A DNA stretch of 35,088 nt, from NCBI GenBank assembly GCA_019420465.1, contig JAHZHB010000046.1, positions 1 to 35,088 of the forward strand. Direction: 5' to 3'. The position numbers and the translations under genes are program-made. The stretch is from Lachnospiraceae bacterium. GTDB lineage: Bacteria; Bacillota; Clostridia; Lachnospirales; Lachnospiraceae. The notes beneath the pieces are model-generated. The model saw only the letters and a program-made list of their open reading frames with translations, searched no databases and had not been told where the DNA came from. This document shows positions 6,702 to 15,231 of the stretch, one piece after another. The stretch's first letter is position 1; each line of letters opens with the position of its first letter.

Positions 6702-9590
6702 ATGACAAAAACGGTAGAGCAGATGCAGCCCGGAGACGTATGCTGTGGGTTTGAGCTGACAGAAAAAAGGCATACAGAGGCGTTTGATGCCAGCTGTTAT
6801 ATCCTGCACCATAAAAAGACCGGGACAGAGCTTTTATATATGGACAGACCGGACGAGAACAAAACGTTTTCGATTTCTTTTAAAACCTTACCGGAGGACA
6901 ATACCGGTGTATTTCATATTCTGGAGCACAGCGTGCTGAACGGTTCGCGCAGATTTCCGGTGAAGGAGCCTTTTGTCTCTCTTTTGCAGAGCTCCATGCA
7001 GACATTTTTAAATGCCATGACATACGGCGATAAGACCGTTTTTCCGGTGTCCAGCCGGAATGAAAAGGATCTGTTTAATCTGATGCGTGTCTATCTGGAT
7101 GGTGTGTTTGCACCGCTGATCTATGAAAAGCCGGAGATCTTTATGCAGGAAGGCTGGCATTATGAATTCGGAGAAGAGGGGGAGACTCCCTGGTATAACG
7201 GTGTAGTCTTCAGTGAGATGAAGGGCGAATTTGCCGATGTGGAGCAGGTGATCGATGCAGAGACGACGAGACTTCTGTTTCCGGATACCAGCAGCGGCTA
7301 TATCAGTGGTGGTCTTCCGGAAGAGATCACAGATCTGACATACGAAAAGTTTCTTGCCACGCATAAACGTTTTTATCATCCGTCCAATGCAACGATCATT
7401 CTGGACGGTCATATGCAGGTGGAGAAGTTTCTGCGATATATAGATGAAGAATATCTGTCGAACTATACCTGTCAGGCACCGGATTTTGATTTTAGCCGTC
7501 AGGAACCGAAAACAGCGGAAAAAACAGTGTTTTATGAGGCACAGAAAGGACAGGAAGAGCTCTGTCATATGAGTATGGCAAAGATCCTGTGTCTGCATGA
7601 TGAGCCGGAAAAGATCTATGCGGCGCAGATTCTGTGCGACTATCTGACCGGTTCAAATGAAGCACCGTTAAAACGGGCATTTCTCGAACAGGGACTGGCA
7701 CAGGATGTCAGTCTGGTGGTCAGTGATCAGGTGTACCAGCCCAGTATATCGCTTGTTGTATATAATACCCAAAAAGACTGTTTTGCAAAGATCAAAGAGT
7801 CTGTGCCGGAGCGGGTCCGTACGCTGGCTACGCAGGGACTTGACAGGGAAGCTTTGTCCGCTGCGCTGGAGAGATTGGCTTTTGAAAACCGGGAGATCCA
7901 TGAACCGTACGGCGTGGAAGTGGTCGGGCGTGTGCTGGCAGGATGGCTGTATGGGGATGATCCGCTGACCTTTATCGAGGATGAAAAGATCTTTGACAGT
8001 CTGAGAAAAAAACTTTCCACAGGGTACTTTGAACAGCTGCTTTTAAACATGCTGGGGGATGAAACCAGGCTGTCCTGTCTGTATGTGCTGCCGTCTGTGA
8101 CAAAAGGCGGGGACGAGGCAAGAAAAGAAGCAGAAAAAGTACAGACCATCACAGACGGATGGGATGAAAAAACGACACAGGACATGCAGGCGAAGTTTGA
8201 AAAAATGCAGACCTGGCAGCAGAGCATGGACAGTGAAGCGGCGCTTTTATGCCTTCCGCATCTGGAACTTTCAGATGTGCCACAGGAGATTAAAACGACA
8301 GAAACCGTATGCCATACGATCGGGGATACGACGGTACTGCAGGTGAAGACAGAAACCAACGGCATCGTGTATCTGCAGCTGTATTTTGATATTTCGGATT
8401 ACAGTATGGAAGATCTGCAGCTTGTCAATGCCATCTCCGACTGCTTCGGCGAGCTGCAGACCGTACATGTTTCTGCCGATAAGCTGCAGACAAAGATCAA
8501 AGCGCTGTTTGGCCAGCTGTCTGCAAAAACAGAGGTGATCGCAAAGCCGGGTGACCTGGAAAACAGCCGGCAGTATCTTCTGGTCAGTGCCAGCATGCTG
8601 GAGAAAAATGTGCCACAGGCAATGGAGATCCTTAAGGAACTGCTGGTATATGGCCGGTACGATGACAAAGACCGTATCCTGGAGATGGTGATGCAGGATG
8701 AATATGTGATGAAGCAGTCACTGATCGGAAACGGCCATCAGTTTGCGATCACTAAAGCACTGTCGGCCTTTTCGGCAGAAGATGCCATGAAGGAAATTCT
8801 GGAGGGAGAAAGCTTTATCCGCTGGTACAGCACGTTTGCCGAAGACTACAGAGACAATGCCGGGACATACGGTGCAGCGTTTAACCGTCTGATGGCCAGG
8901 GCTTTTGAAAAGGGCCGTCTGTTTGTCGGCTACAGCGGGAATCTGCCGGAAAGAGAGCTGCAGACACTGATCGGCAGCCTGCCGGAAGGTCACGTGGGGG
9001 AAAGCATAACCTGTCCGATGACAGATACAAAAGACAGTACGATCGAGATCCCGGCAAGTGTCGGTTTTTCGGCTCTTGGCAGTAACCTGTATGCGCTTGG
9101 CGGCAGCTTTAACGGCAGCTTTAACGGCAGCTTTGCCGTACTGTCTTCGCTGATGTCCTTTGGGTATCTCTGGAATGCCATCCGTGTACAGGGCGGTGCG
9201 TACGGTACGGGTATGGGTGTGCAGATGAACGGCGATATCTTCTCCTATTCCTACAGAGATCCGGATCTGAAGGGAACAAAAGAGGCCTATGGTCAGATGG
9301 CGGATTTCCTCGAGGATTTTCTGGCACAGGATATGCCGCTTGACGATATTGTGATCGGTACGATCGCCATGATTGATCCTTTGCTGTCTCCGGCCGGTAT
9401 CTGTGATCAGGCATGTACCAGATATCTGAAAGGTATCACGAACGAAGCAGTTGATGCCGTGAGAAATGAAGTGCTGAAAACGACAGGAAGAGAACTTGGA
9501 GCGCTGAAGGATATTCTGCGGGAATATCTGGATAAAGGAAAATTCTGTGCTGTGGGGGATACAGCGTCCTTACAGAATATATGTAAATAA
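6702..9590 (+). CDS. M16C (presequence protease-like) zinc metallopeptidase
   Basis: A 962-residue protein, the usual length for one-chain M16C peptidases (PreP, falcilysin type). The inverted zinc motif HxxEH is HILEH (H72, E75, H76), and the third ligand is probably E172 in VVFSEMKGEF. The C-terminal half keeps the family's long domain, with RVQGGAYGTGM late in the chain, as in PreP-like proteins. It is expected to be a cytosolic oligopeptidase that closes around short unfolded peptides; no signal peptide is seen. I chose ATG 6702 because AAAGGAG ends 8 nt upstream; an in-frame ATG at 6678 lacks a good site. A short in-frame repeat GSFNGSFNGSF lies near residues 800-812. No promoter is obvious after the preceding hairpin. 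Confidence 0.92.
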   Translation: MTKTVEQMQPGDVCCGFELTEKRHTEAFDASCYILHHKKTGTELLYMDRPDENKTFSISFKTLPEDNTGVFHILEHSVLNGSRRFPVKEPFVSLLQSSMQTFLNAMTYGDKTVFPVSSRNEKDLFNLMRVYLDGVFAPLIYEKPEIFMQEGWHYEFGEEGETPWYNGVVFSEMKGEFADVEQVIDAETTRLLFPDTSSGYISGGLPEEITDLTYEKFLATHKRFYHPSNATIILDGHMQVEKFLRYIDEEYLSNYTCQAPDFDFSRQEPKTAEKTVFYEAQKGQEELCHMSMAKILCLHDEPEKIYAAQILCDYLTGSNEAPLKRAFLEQGLAQDVSLVVSDQVYQPSISLVVYNTQKDCFAKIKESVPERVRTLATQGLDREALSAALERLAFENREIHEPYGVEVVGRVLAGWLYGDDPLTFIEDEKIFDSLRKKLSTGYFEQLLLNMLGDETRLSCLYVLPSVTKGGDEARKEAEKVQTITDGWDEKTTQDMQAKFEKMQTWQQSMDSEAALLCLPHLELSDVPQEIKTTETVCHTIGDTTVLQVKTETNGIVYLQLYFDISDYSMEDLQLVNAISDCFGELQTVHVSADKLQTKIKALFGQLSAKTEVIAKPGDLENSRQYLLVSASMLEKNVPQAMEILKELLVYGRYDDKDRILEMVMQDEYVMKQSLIGNGHQFAITKALSAFSAEDAMKEILEGESFIRWYSTFAEDYRDNAGTYGAAFNRLMARAFEKGRLFVGYSGNLPERELQTLIGSLPEGHVGESITCPMTDTKDSTIEIPASVGFSALGSNLYALGGSFNGSFNGSFAVLSSLMSFGYLWNAIRVQGGAYGTGMGVQMNGDIFSYSYRDPDLKGTKEAYGQMADFLEDFLAQDMPLDDIVIGTIAMIDPLLSPAGICDQACTRYLKGITNEAVDAVRNEVLKTTGRELGALKDILREYLDKGKFCAVGDTASLQNICK

Positions 9591-9702
9591 AACAGACCTG
9601 TCTGTTCGCGGATGGCAATAAAAGGGCAGAAACTTAATTCAATTTAAGAAAAAGTGATTAAAGGTCATTAGAAAAATCAATAAGGCCAGAAGCAAACAAG
9701 GG

Positions 9703-9759
9703 TGTCTTTTACAGACTGGCTGTGGTATACTGGGCGTTGCGGACGGGAAGTTCCCGTCC
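9703..9759 (+). promoter_or_regulatory. Extended -10 promoter with 5' leader hairpin
   Basis: TGTCTT (9703-9708), a 17-bp spacer and TGGTATACT (extended -10, hexamer 9726-9731) form a plausible promoter for the amidohydrolase operon. The transcript would begin near 9738, right at a 9-bp inverted repeat GGACGGGAA (9741-9749) / TTCCCGTCC (9751-9759). Confidence 0.55.
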
Positions 9760-9797
9760 ACATTTCCTTTTACGAGCAGAAGAGAAAGAAGTTTTGT

Positions 9798-11042
9798 ATG
9801 AAAAATTCGGCAGAATGTAAGATTAACAGTGAACGGCTGTGGCAGCATATAGAAGCGCTTGGGCGCATAGGTCAGAATGAAGATGGCAGTGTGACACGGT
9901 TTCCGTTTACAAAAGCAGATAAGGAAGCCGCCAGACTGCTTGGACAGTACATGGAAGAAGCAGGTCTGAGCGTCGAAACAGATGCCGTAGGAAATCTGAT
10001 CGGCCGCTGGGAAGAACAGGGTCAGGACAGGGTATCTCCGGTTTTTACCGGTTCGCATTACGATACGGTGCTGCATGGCGGAAAGTTTGACGGAACGCTT
10101 GGTGTCCTTGGTGCCATCGAGGCCGTACAGACGATGAAGGAAGCTGGTATACATCCCCAAAATCCCATCTGTGTGATCGGCTTTAAAGACGAAGAGGGCA
10201 ACCGCTTCGGTTATGGCATGATCGGCAGCAAATCCATCTGCGGTATCGTAAAGGAAGCGGGACTTTTATCTGAAGATCAGGAAGGTATTTCGCTGCGTCA
10301 GGCGATGAAAGACTACGGTCTTATGCCTGAACGTTTGGCTGCCTGCAGGATCGACAACATCAAATGTATGCTTGAACTGCATATTGAACAGGGAAAGGTA
10401 CTCGAAAGCCATAAAAAGCAGATCGGTATTGTGGACGGTATAGCCGGTCTGGTGCGTTATCGTATGGAATTTCATGGAGAAAGCGGCCATGCCGGGGCCA
10501 CACCGATGACAGACAGAAAAGATCCTGTCGTTGCCATGAGCCGGTGGATTCTGAAGGTTACAGAGCTTGCCGGAGAGAAAGGATCCTGCGTAGCTACTGT
10601 GGGCAGTATCCGGACATTTCCGGGTACCTGTAATATAATTGCCGACCATACGGAATGTACGCTGGATCTTCGCAGCATCCATGAAACGGATCTGCAGGAC
10701 ATCATGGACAGGATGCAAAAGGAGGAGGAAACGCTGCAGAAAGCGTATGGTGTAACAGTCATACGACATCTGGAGCAGCAGCTTCCGGCAGCACTGTGTG
10801 ATGACCGTTTAAAAACCAGCCTGCAAAAGATATGTGAAGACAGTCATATCCCGTATATGCATCTGATGAGCGGCGCGGGACATGACAGCATGAATTTCCG
10901 GGGTATCTGTCCGGTCGGGATGATCTTTGTTCCGTCCGAAGGTGGATACTCCCACAGAAAAGAAGAATTTACCTGTAAAGCAGACTGTGCAGCCGGTGCG
11001 CAGGCACTGATGGAGGTATTAATACAGCAAAGCTGTATTTAA
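9798..11042 (+). CDS. M20 family amidohydrolase (allantoate/N-carbamoyl amino acid type)
   Basis: A 414-residue di-metal hydrolase. Motifs follow the carbamoylase/allantoate amidohydrolase branch of M20: FTGSHYDTVLHGGKFDGTLG (H87, D98), KDEEGNRFG (E132/E133), LELHIEQG (H195), HGESGHAGATPM (dimerisation domain) and GGYSHRKEEF (C-terminal metal His). Family members remove a carbamoyl or ureido group with release of ammonia and CO2; candidates are allantoate, ureidoglycine, N-carbamoyl amino acids and N-carbamoyl-beta-alanine. ATG 9798 is chosen because the family begins about 8-10 residues before SERLWQHIE; an in-frame GTG at 9702 would overlap the promoter. The ribosome binding site (AGAAAGAAG) is weak. 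The purine permease follows after 28 nt, supporting a purine-degradation role (inference). Confidence 0.85.
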   Translation: MKNSAECKINSERLWQHIEALGRIGQNEDGSVTRFPFTKADKEAARLLGQYMEEAGLSVETDAVGNLIGRWEEQGQDRVSPVFTGSHYDTVLHGGKFDGTLGVLGAIEAVQTMKEAGIHPQNPICVIGFKDEEGNRFGYGMIGSKSICGIVKEAGLLSEDQEGISLRQAMKDYGLMPERLAACRIDNIKCMLELHIEQGKVLESHKKQIGIVDGIAGLVRYRMEFHGESGHAGATPMTDRKDPVVAMSRWILKVTELAGEKGSCVATVGSIRTFPGTCNIIADHTECTLDLRSIHETDLQDIMDRMQKEEETLQKAYGVTVIRHLEQQLPAALCDDRLKTSLQKICEDSHIPYMHLMSGAGHDSMNFRGICPVGMIFVPSEGGYSHRKEEFTCKADCAAGAQALMEVLIQQSCI

Positions 11043-11070
11043 TATAAAAACCTTAAGAGGAGAGAAAATT

Positions 11071-12396
11071 ATGAAAGAAAAACTCAGCGCGTTTTTTAAA
11101 CTCAAAGAACGCGGAACAAATTTCAAGGTGGAGACGATCGCCGGTATCACCACATTTATGACGATGGCCTATATTCTTGTGGTACAGCCGAGCCTGATGG
11201 TGGGCAGTGATGCAGCGATCACAGATATCAACGGTGTTGTGATCACCAAAGAAGCTATCGTTGTTACCTGTGCACTGGTCAGCGGTCTGATCACTTTACT
11301 GATGGCACTGTATGCCAATCTGCCGTTTGCTCTGGCTACCGGTATGGGAAGCAATGCCATGTTTGGTGCTATGCTGACAAGCGGAGAGATTTCCTTTGGC
11401 GGTATCATGTCCATGACACTGATCTCCGGTGGTATTTTCCTTGTACTGACGATCTTTGGTGTCCGTGATCTGATCGTAAAGACGATTCCGAAGAACTTAA
11501 AGATTGCGATCGGTACAGCCATTGGTTTTTATATTGCCTATCTTGGTTTTAACAACAGCGGTATCGGTACCTATGTGAGCGGTATTTCCAAAGGTAACTT
11601 TAAAGATCCGGCTGTTTTTCTTGCTATTTTCGGTCTGATCCTGATCGCCGCACTGACAGCGCACAAGGTCACAGGTGCGATCCTGATCGGTATCGTTGTC
11701 GTAACGATCCTTGGTATTCCGTTCGGTGTTACAACTGTACCGACGACTCTGGCAAAGGTACCGGAGTTTTCCGGCCTTAAGAATGTGATGTTCCAGTTTG
11801 ACTGGAAAGCCGTACTGAACTTTGCTGCAGTACCGCTTATTTTTACCGCTTTCTGTGGTGACTTTTTCTCCACACTGGGAACCGTTCTCGGTGTAAGTGC
11901 AAAGGCCGGTATGCTGGATGAAAACGGTGACCTTCCGGATATCCAGAAGCCGTTTCTGGTGGATGCGATCGGTACATGTGTCGGTGCATGTACAGGTAAT
12001 ACCGTTATCACGACATTTGTTGAGTCCAGTGCCGGTGTAGAGGCTGGTGGCCGTACTGGTTTTGCCAGTGTGATCACAGCTGTCATCTTCGGGCTGATGG
12101 TTTTCCTTTCCCCGATGGTACTGATGATCCCGAATGCTGCTACAGGACCGGCGCTGATGTTTGTCGGTTTCCTGATGATCCAGGGTATCAAGGATATTGA
12201 TTTCTCTGATTTCACAGAAGCTTTCGGACCGTTTATCATGATCATGTTTACAATCTTTATCGGTTCTATCGCAGGCGGTATCTCCGCTGGTATCATTGCG
12301 TATGTTCTGATCAAGGTACTGTCCGGCAAGTACAAGGAAGTACATCCGTTTTTGTATATTCTGTGTATTCCGTTGATCCTGTACTTCATTTATTAA
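11071..12396 (+). CDS. AzgA/PbuG-type purine base permease
   Basis: A 441-residue, strongly hydrophobic protein with the start KERGTNFKVETIAGITTFMT then MAYILVVQP, diagnostic of the AzgA subgroup of nucleobase permeases (hypoxanthine, guanine, adenine). Other family marks are ATGMGSNAMFG and ISGGIFLVLTIFG. About 12-13 membrane segments are visible. The segment GACTGNTVITTFVESSAGVEAGGRTG is a typical signature (given here as one recognised stretch, about residues 310-335). AAGAGGAGAG precedes ATG 11071. It is likely in one operon with the upstream amidohydrolase, and adenine deaminase follows, so adenine or hypoxanthine uptake fits best. Confidence 0.92.
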   Translation: MKEKLSAFFKLKERGTNFKVETIAGITTFMTMAYILVVQPSLMVGSDAAITDINGVVITKEAIVVTCALVSGLITLLMALYANLPFALATGMGSNAMFGAMLTSGEISFGGIMSMTLISGGIFLVLTIFGVRDLIVKTIPKNLKIAIGTAIGFYIAYLGFNNSGIGTYVSGISKGNFKDPAVFLAIFGLILIAALTAHKVTGAILIGIVVVTILGIPFGVTTVPTTLAKVPEFSGLKNVMFQFDWKAVLNFAAVPLIFTAFCGDFFSTLGTVLGVSAKAGMLDENGDLPDIQKPFLVDAIGTCVGACTGNTVITTFVESSAGVEAGGRTGFASVITAVIFGLMVFLSPMVLMIPNAATGPALMFVGFLMIQGIKDIDFSDFTEAFGPFIMIMFTIFIGSIAGGISAGIIAYVLIKVLSGKYKEVHPFLYILCIPLILYFIY

Positions 12397-12483
12397 AACC
12401 CGGCAAGAGAAATCACCGGTTTTAGCATGCGGACAGGGGATGTCCTGGATGTCTGCATATATAAGAAGATAAAGAGGAGGTCT

Positions 12484-12512
12484 CGCTGCAGTTTTTATGG
12501 AAAATTGCAGCG
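12484..12512 (+). promoter_or_regulatory. Leader hairpin before adenine deaminase
   Basis: In the 164-nt gap a 12-bp stem (12484-12495 with 12501-12512, one G-T wobble, loop TATGG) ends in GGGATTCTTTATAAT, about 48 nt before the start codon. It could be a terminator that separates the permease from adeC or an attenuator. An upstream stem, TGCGGACA (about 12428) / TGTCTGCA (about 12450), is also possible. No purine riboswitch consensus was found. Confidence 0.45.
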
Positions 12513-12560
12513 GGATTCTTTATAATAAAGAAAAAATCATTGCAGAAAGGGATTGTTATC

Positions 12561-14333
12561 ATGAAAATTCAGCCGTCAGACAAAAGAGCACTGCTTAAGG
12601 CAGCGCTGGGCGAGATCGAGAGCGATCTTGTCATTACCAATGTGAAGCTTGTCAATGTGATCACCGGAGAGATCTATCCGGCCGATGTCTTTGTCTATGA
12701 CGGGATGATCGCCCACGTAGAATATAAGGAGCCGGGAAAAGAGCTCTCCAAAGCAAAACAGGTCGTAGATGGTAAGGGACAGTACCTGATTCCCGGATTT
12801 ATCGATGCCCATGAGCATATCGAAAGCTCTATGATGACACCGAGAAACTTTGCCAAAGGTGTGATCCCGAATGGTACGACAACCGTAATCACAGACCCGC
12901 ATGAGATTGCCAATGTCTGTGGTCTGGAAGGTGTGCGCTATATGCATGAGGCCAGCGAGGGACTGCCGATGCGTCAGCTGATCGATATTCCGAGCTGTGT
13001 ACCCGCTGTTCCGGGTCTCGAACATGCCGGTGCCGAATTTCTGGTGAAAGAGATCGAGGAGCTTTCTTCTCTGGAGCGTGTGATCGGTCTGGCAGAGGTC
13101 ATGGATTTTTTGGCCGTGATCCATGGTGAAGACCGTATGATGGATATCATCGACTTTATGGACAAAAAGGGACTGTATCTGCAGGGCCATGCACCGTATG
13201 TATCCGGCAGAATGCTGTCTGCCTACCTGTGCGGCGGCCCGAATACCTGCCACGAGACAAGAGACAGCGACGAGGCTCTGGAAAAGATCAGAAACGGTAT
13301 GTTTGTGGATGCCAGAGATTCTTCTATTACAAAGAATGTGAAAGAGGTGTATGAGGGCGTTAAGGATATCCGTTTCTTTGACCATTTGTGTTTCTGTACG
13401 GATGACCGTGAGGCAGATGATATCCTGCATGTCGGCCATATGAACGATGTGGTCCGTGCAGCCATTTCCTACGGTATGGACCCGGTGACAGCGATCAAAA
13501 GTGCTACGTTTAATACAGCCAGAGAGATCCATATCGAAAATCTGGGTGCGATCGCTCCGGGTTATGTGGCAGATATGCTTTTAGTGGAGAGCCTGACTGA
13601 ATTAAAACCGGCGAAGGTATTCTTTGGCGGCAAGCTGGTCGCTGAAAACGGCAGACTGGTTGCTGAGATCGAAGATCACAGCTATCCGCTGGAACAGAAA
13701 AACACGATGTTTGTCAAACCGCTCACTGTAGAAGATTTCCAGATCAAGGCACCGGTCAAAGAAGGTACAGTAAGGGTCAATGCCATGGAATATCAGGATC
13801 TTTTACTGTCTTCGACACTGCATACGGTGCTGGAGCTTCCGGTAAAGGATGGCTGTGTACAGCTTGACAGCGATGACCTGAAGTATGTGGCTGTTGTCAA
13901 CCGCCACGAGGGACACGACACGATCGGTCTTGGCATCGTCAAAGGCTTTGGTACGACCTGTGGCGCACTGGCTTCTACCGTTTCCCATGACAGCCACAAC
14001 CTGACGATCGTTTACGATACACCGGAAAATGCGCTGAAAGCAGCCGAAGCGCTGATCGCCTGCGGAGGTGGCATGAGTGCTGTCAAAGACGGCGAGCTTC
14101 TGCATGTGCTTGAGCTTCCGCTGGCCGGTCTGATCTCCCTGAAAAAGGCCGAAGATCTGGCAAAGGACAGCCAGAAGATGAAGGATGCCAACAGGGCACT
14201 CGGCCTTGTGGATATGGAAAATCCGCTGCTTCGTATCGTGACACTGGCACTGCCGGTTATCCCGAATGTCAAGATGTCCGATCTTGGTATGGTGGATGTA
14301 CTGAAAAAAGAGCTGATCCCGCTGTTTGCCTGA
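12561..14333 (+). CDS. adeC: Adenine deaminase
   Basis: A 590-residue amidohydrolase-superfamily enzyme that converts adenine to hypoxanthine and ammonia. The N-terminal small beta domain (ITNVKLVNVITGEIYPADV) leads to PGFIDAHEHIESSMM (metal ligands H84 and H86, plus E88), TDPHEIANVCG, LQGHAPYVSG and DDREADDILHVGHM, all standard for Ade/AdeC. The C-terminal domain holds VNRHEGHDTIGLGIVKGFG, a conserved stretch of the family. Length is as expected. ATG 12561 follows AGAAAGGGA; an in-frame TTG at 12540 is less likely. The next gene starts 56 nt downstream. Together with the purine permease upstream it supplies hypoxanthine for salvage or for the xanthine-dehydrogenase-like operon further along. 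Confidence 0.95.
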   Translation: MKIQPSDKRALLKAALGEIESDLVITNVKLVNVITGEIYPADVFVYDGMIAHVEYKEPGKELSKAKQVVDGKGQYLIPGFIDAHEHIESSMMTPRNFAKGVIPNGTTTVITDPHEIANVCGLEGVRYMHEASEGLPMRQLIDIPSCVPAVPGLEHAGAEFLVKEIEELSSLERVIGLAEVMDFLAVIHGEDRMMDIIDFMDKKGLYLQGHAPYVSGRMLSAYLCGGPNTCHETRDSDEALEKIRNGMFVDARDSSITKNVKEVYEGVKDIRFFDHLCFCTDDREADDILHVGHMNDVVRAAISYGMDPVTAIKSATFNTAREIHIENLGAIAPGYVADMLLVESLTELKPAKVFFGGKLVAENGRLVAEIEDHSYPLEQKNTMFVKPLTVEDFQIKAPVKEGTVRVNAMEYQDLLLSSTLHTVLELPVKDGCVQLDSDDLKYVAVVNRHEGHDTIGLGIVKGFGTTCGALASTVSHDSHNLTIVYDTPENALKAAEALIACGGGMSAVKDGELLHVLELPLAGLISLKKAEDLAKDSQKMKDANRALGLVDMENPLLRIVTLALPVIPNVKMSDLGMVDVLKKELIPLFA

Positions 14334-14389
14334 TACAGCCGGTATGCACACCGGTAAGCCGGCCTGTGCGGAAAGAAAAAGGAGCAAGT

Positions 14390-15229
14390 TTGAGCGTTAC
14401 ACAGACTATATCGAAAAAACCACAGCATATTCTTCTGGATTTTTCCCATGTATATGATGATGAGAGGCTTGCCGGGCTTAAGATGGTGCACTGGGAGGAC
14501 TGTTCGAACATTGCAGAATGTGATCTGTACTGTTCGGACAGGGCAGCCCGTGAGATCTGGGCACATATCTGCCCGCACGGGATCGGTGGTGTGCATTTCC
14601 TGGATTCCGGAAACTATCATTATGTGACAAAAATCATAACCGACCATATACAGGAACCGTTTGTTCTGCTGGTCTTTGACCATCATACGGACATGCAACA
14701 GCCACTGATTGAAGATATGATAAGCTGCGGTGACTGGGCAGGAAAGGTATTGCAGGAAAACGACCGCCTCGGGCAGCTGATCCTTATGGGGCCGCAAAAA
14801 GCAGATCTTGATGCCATTTCGCCGGATGCAGACGGCTCATCCCGTCTGCTGACTTTTTCAGAAGAAGAACTGCACAGAGCACCGGATACAAAAAAACTGA
14901 AAAAAATCCGCAGAGACCTGCCGGTGTACATTTCCATTGACAAGGATGTTCTGGATGTCCGGTACTCGGAAACCAACTGGAGTCAGGGAGATATGTCGCT
15001 TGACCGGCTGGAGGATATCCTGTGGCCGGTTCTAAAAGGAGCAAGAGTACTCGGTATCGATATCTGCGGAGAATGTCAGCAGGGAACACCTCTTCCGGAG
15101 TATCTGGAAGCGGAAAAGATCAATGGAGAGACAAACAGTGAACTGTTTTCGTTTATCCGGTCTTGTATGTATAAAGAAAAGCCAGACTGTGCAGAAAACA
15201 AAAAGCAGAATCCGGCAGAAAGGAAATGA
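14390..15229 (+). CDS. Arginase-fold (ureohydrolase family) hydrolase
   Basis: A 279-residue protein with the two binuclear manganese motifs of the arginase/agmatinase/formimidoylglutamase family: FDHHTDM (D97, H99, D101 region) and SIDKDVLD (D184, D186, D189). A histidine in SGNYHYVT (H77) is a candidate for the first ligand. The first Mn motif is DHHTD, the usual DxHxD. The protein should hydrolyse a guanidino or formimino group; the substrate is not evident. TTG 14390 is the preferred start because AAAAAGGAG lies 5 nt upstream; an in-frame GTG at 14366 has no site. The aminotransferase gene starts 2 nt after the stop, so they are cotranscribed. Beside purine genes, formiminoglycine or a ureido compound would be a reasonable guess, no more. 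Confidence 0.8.
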   Translation: MSVTQTISKKPQHILLDFSHVYDDERLAGLKMVHWEDCSNIAECDLYCSDRAAREIWAHICPHGIGGVHFLDSGNYHYVTKIITDHIQEPFVLLVFDHHTDMQQPLIEDMISCGDWAGKVLQENDRLGQLILMGPQKADLDAISPDADGSSRLLTFSEEELHRAPDTKKLKKIRRDLPVYISIDKDVLDVRYSETNWSQGDMSLDRLEDILWPVLKGARVLGIDICGECQQGTPLPEYLEAEKINGETNSELFSFIRSCMYKEKPDCAENKKQNPAERK

Positions 15230-15231
15230 CT

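Noticed and set aside
11497..12345. 282-residue and 272-residue minus-strand frames inside the AzgA permease
   Set aside because: They are long only because the permease gene has few stop codons in its antisense frames. The sense protein is unmistakable.
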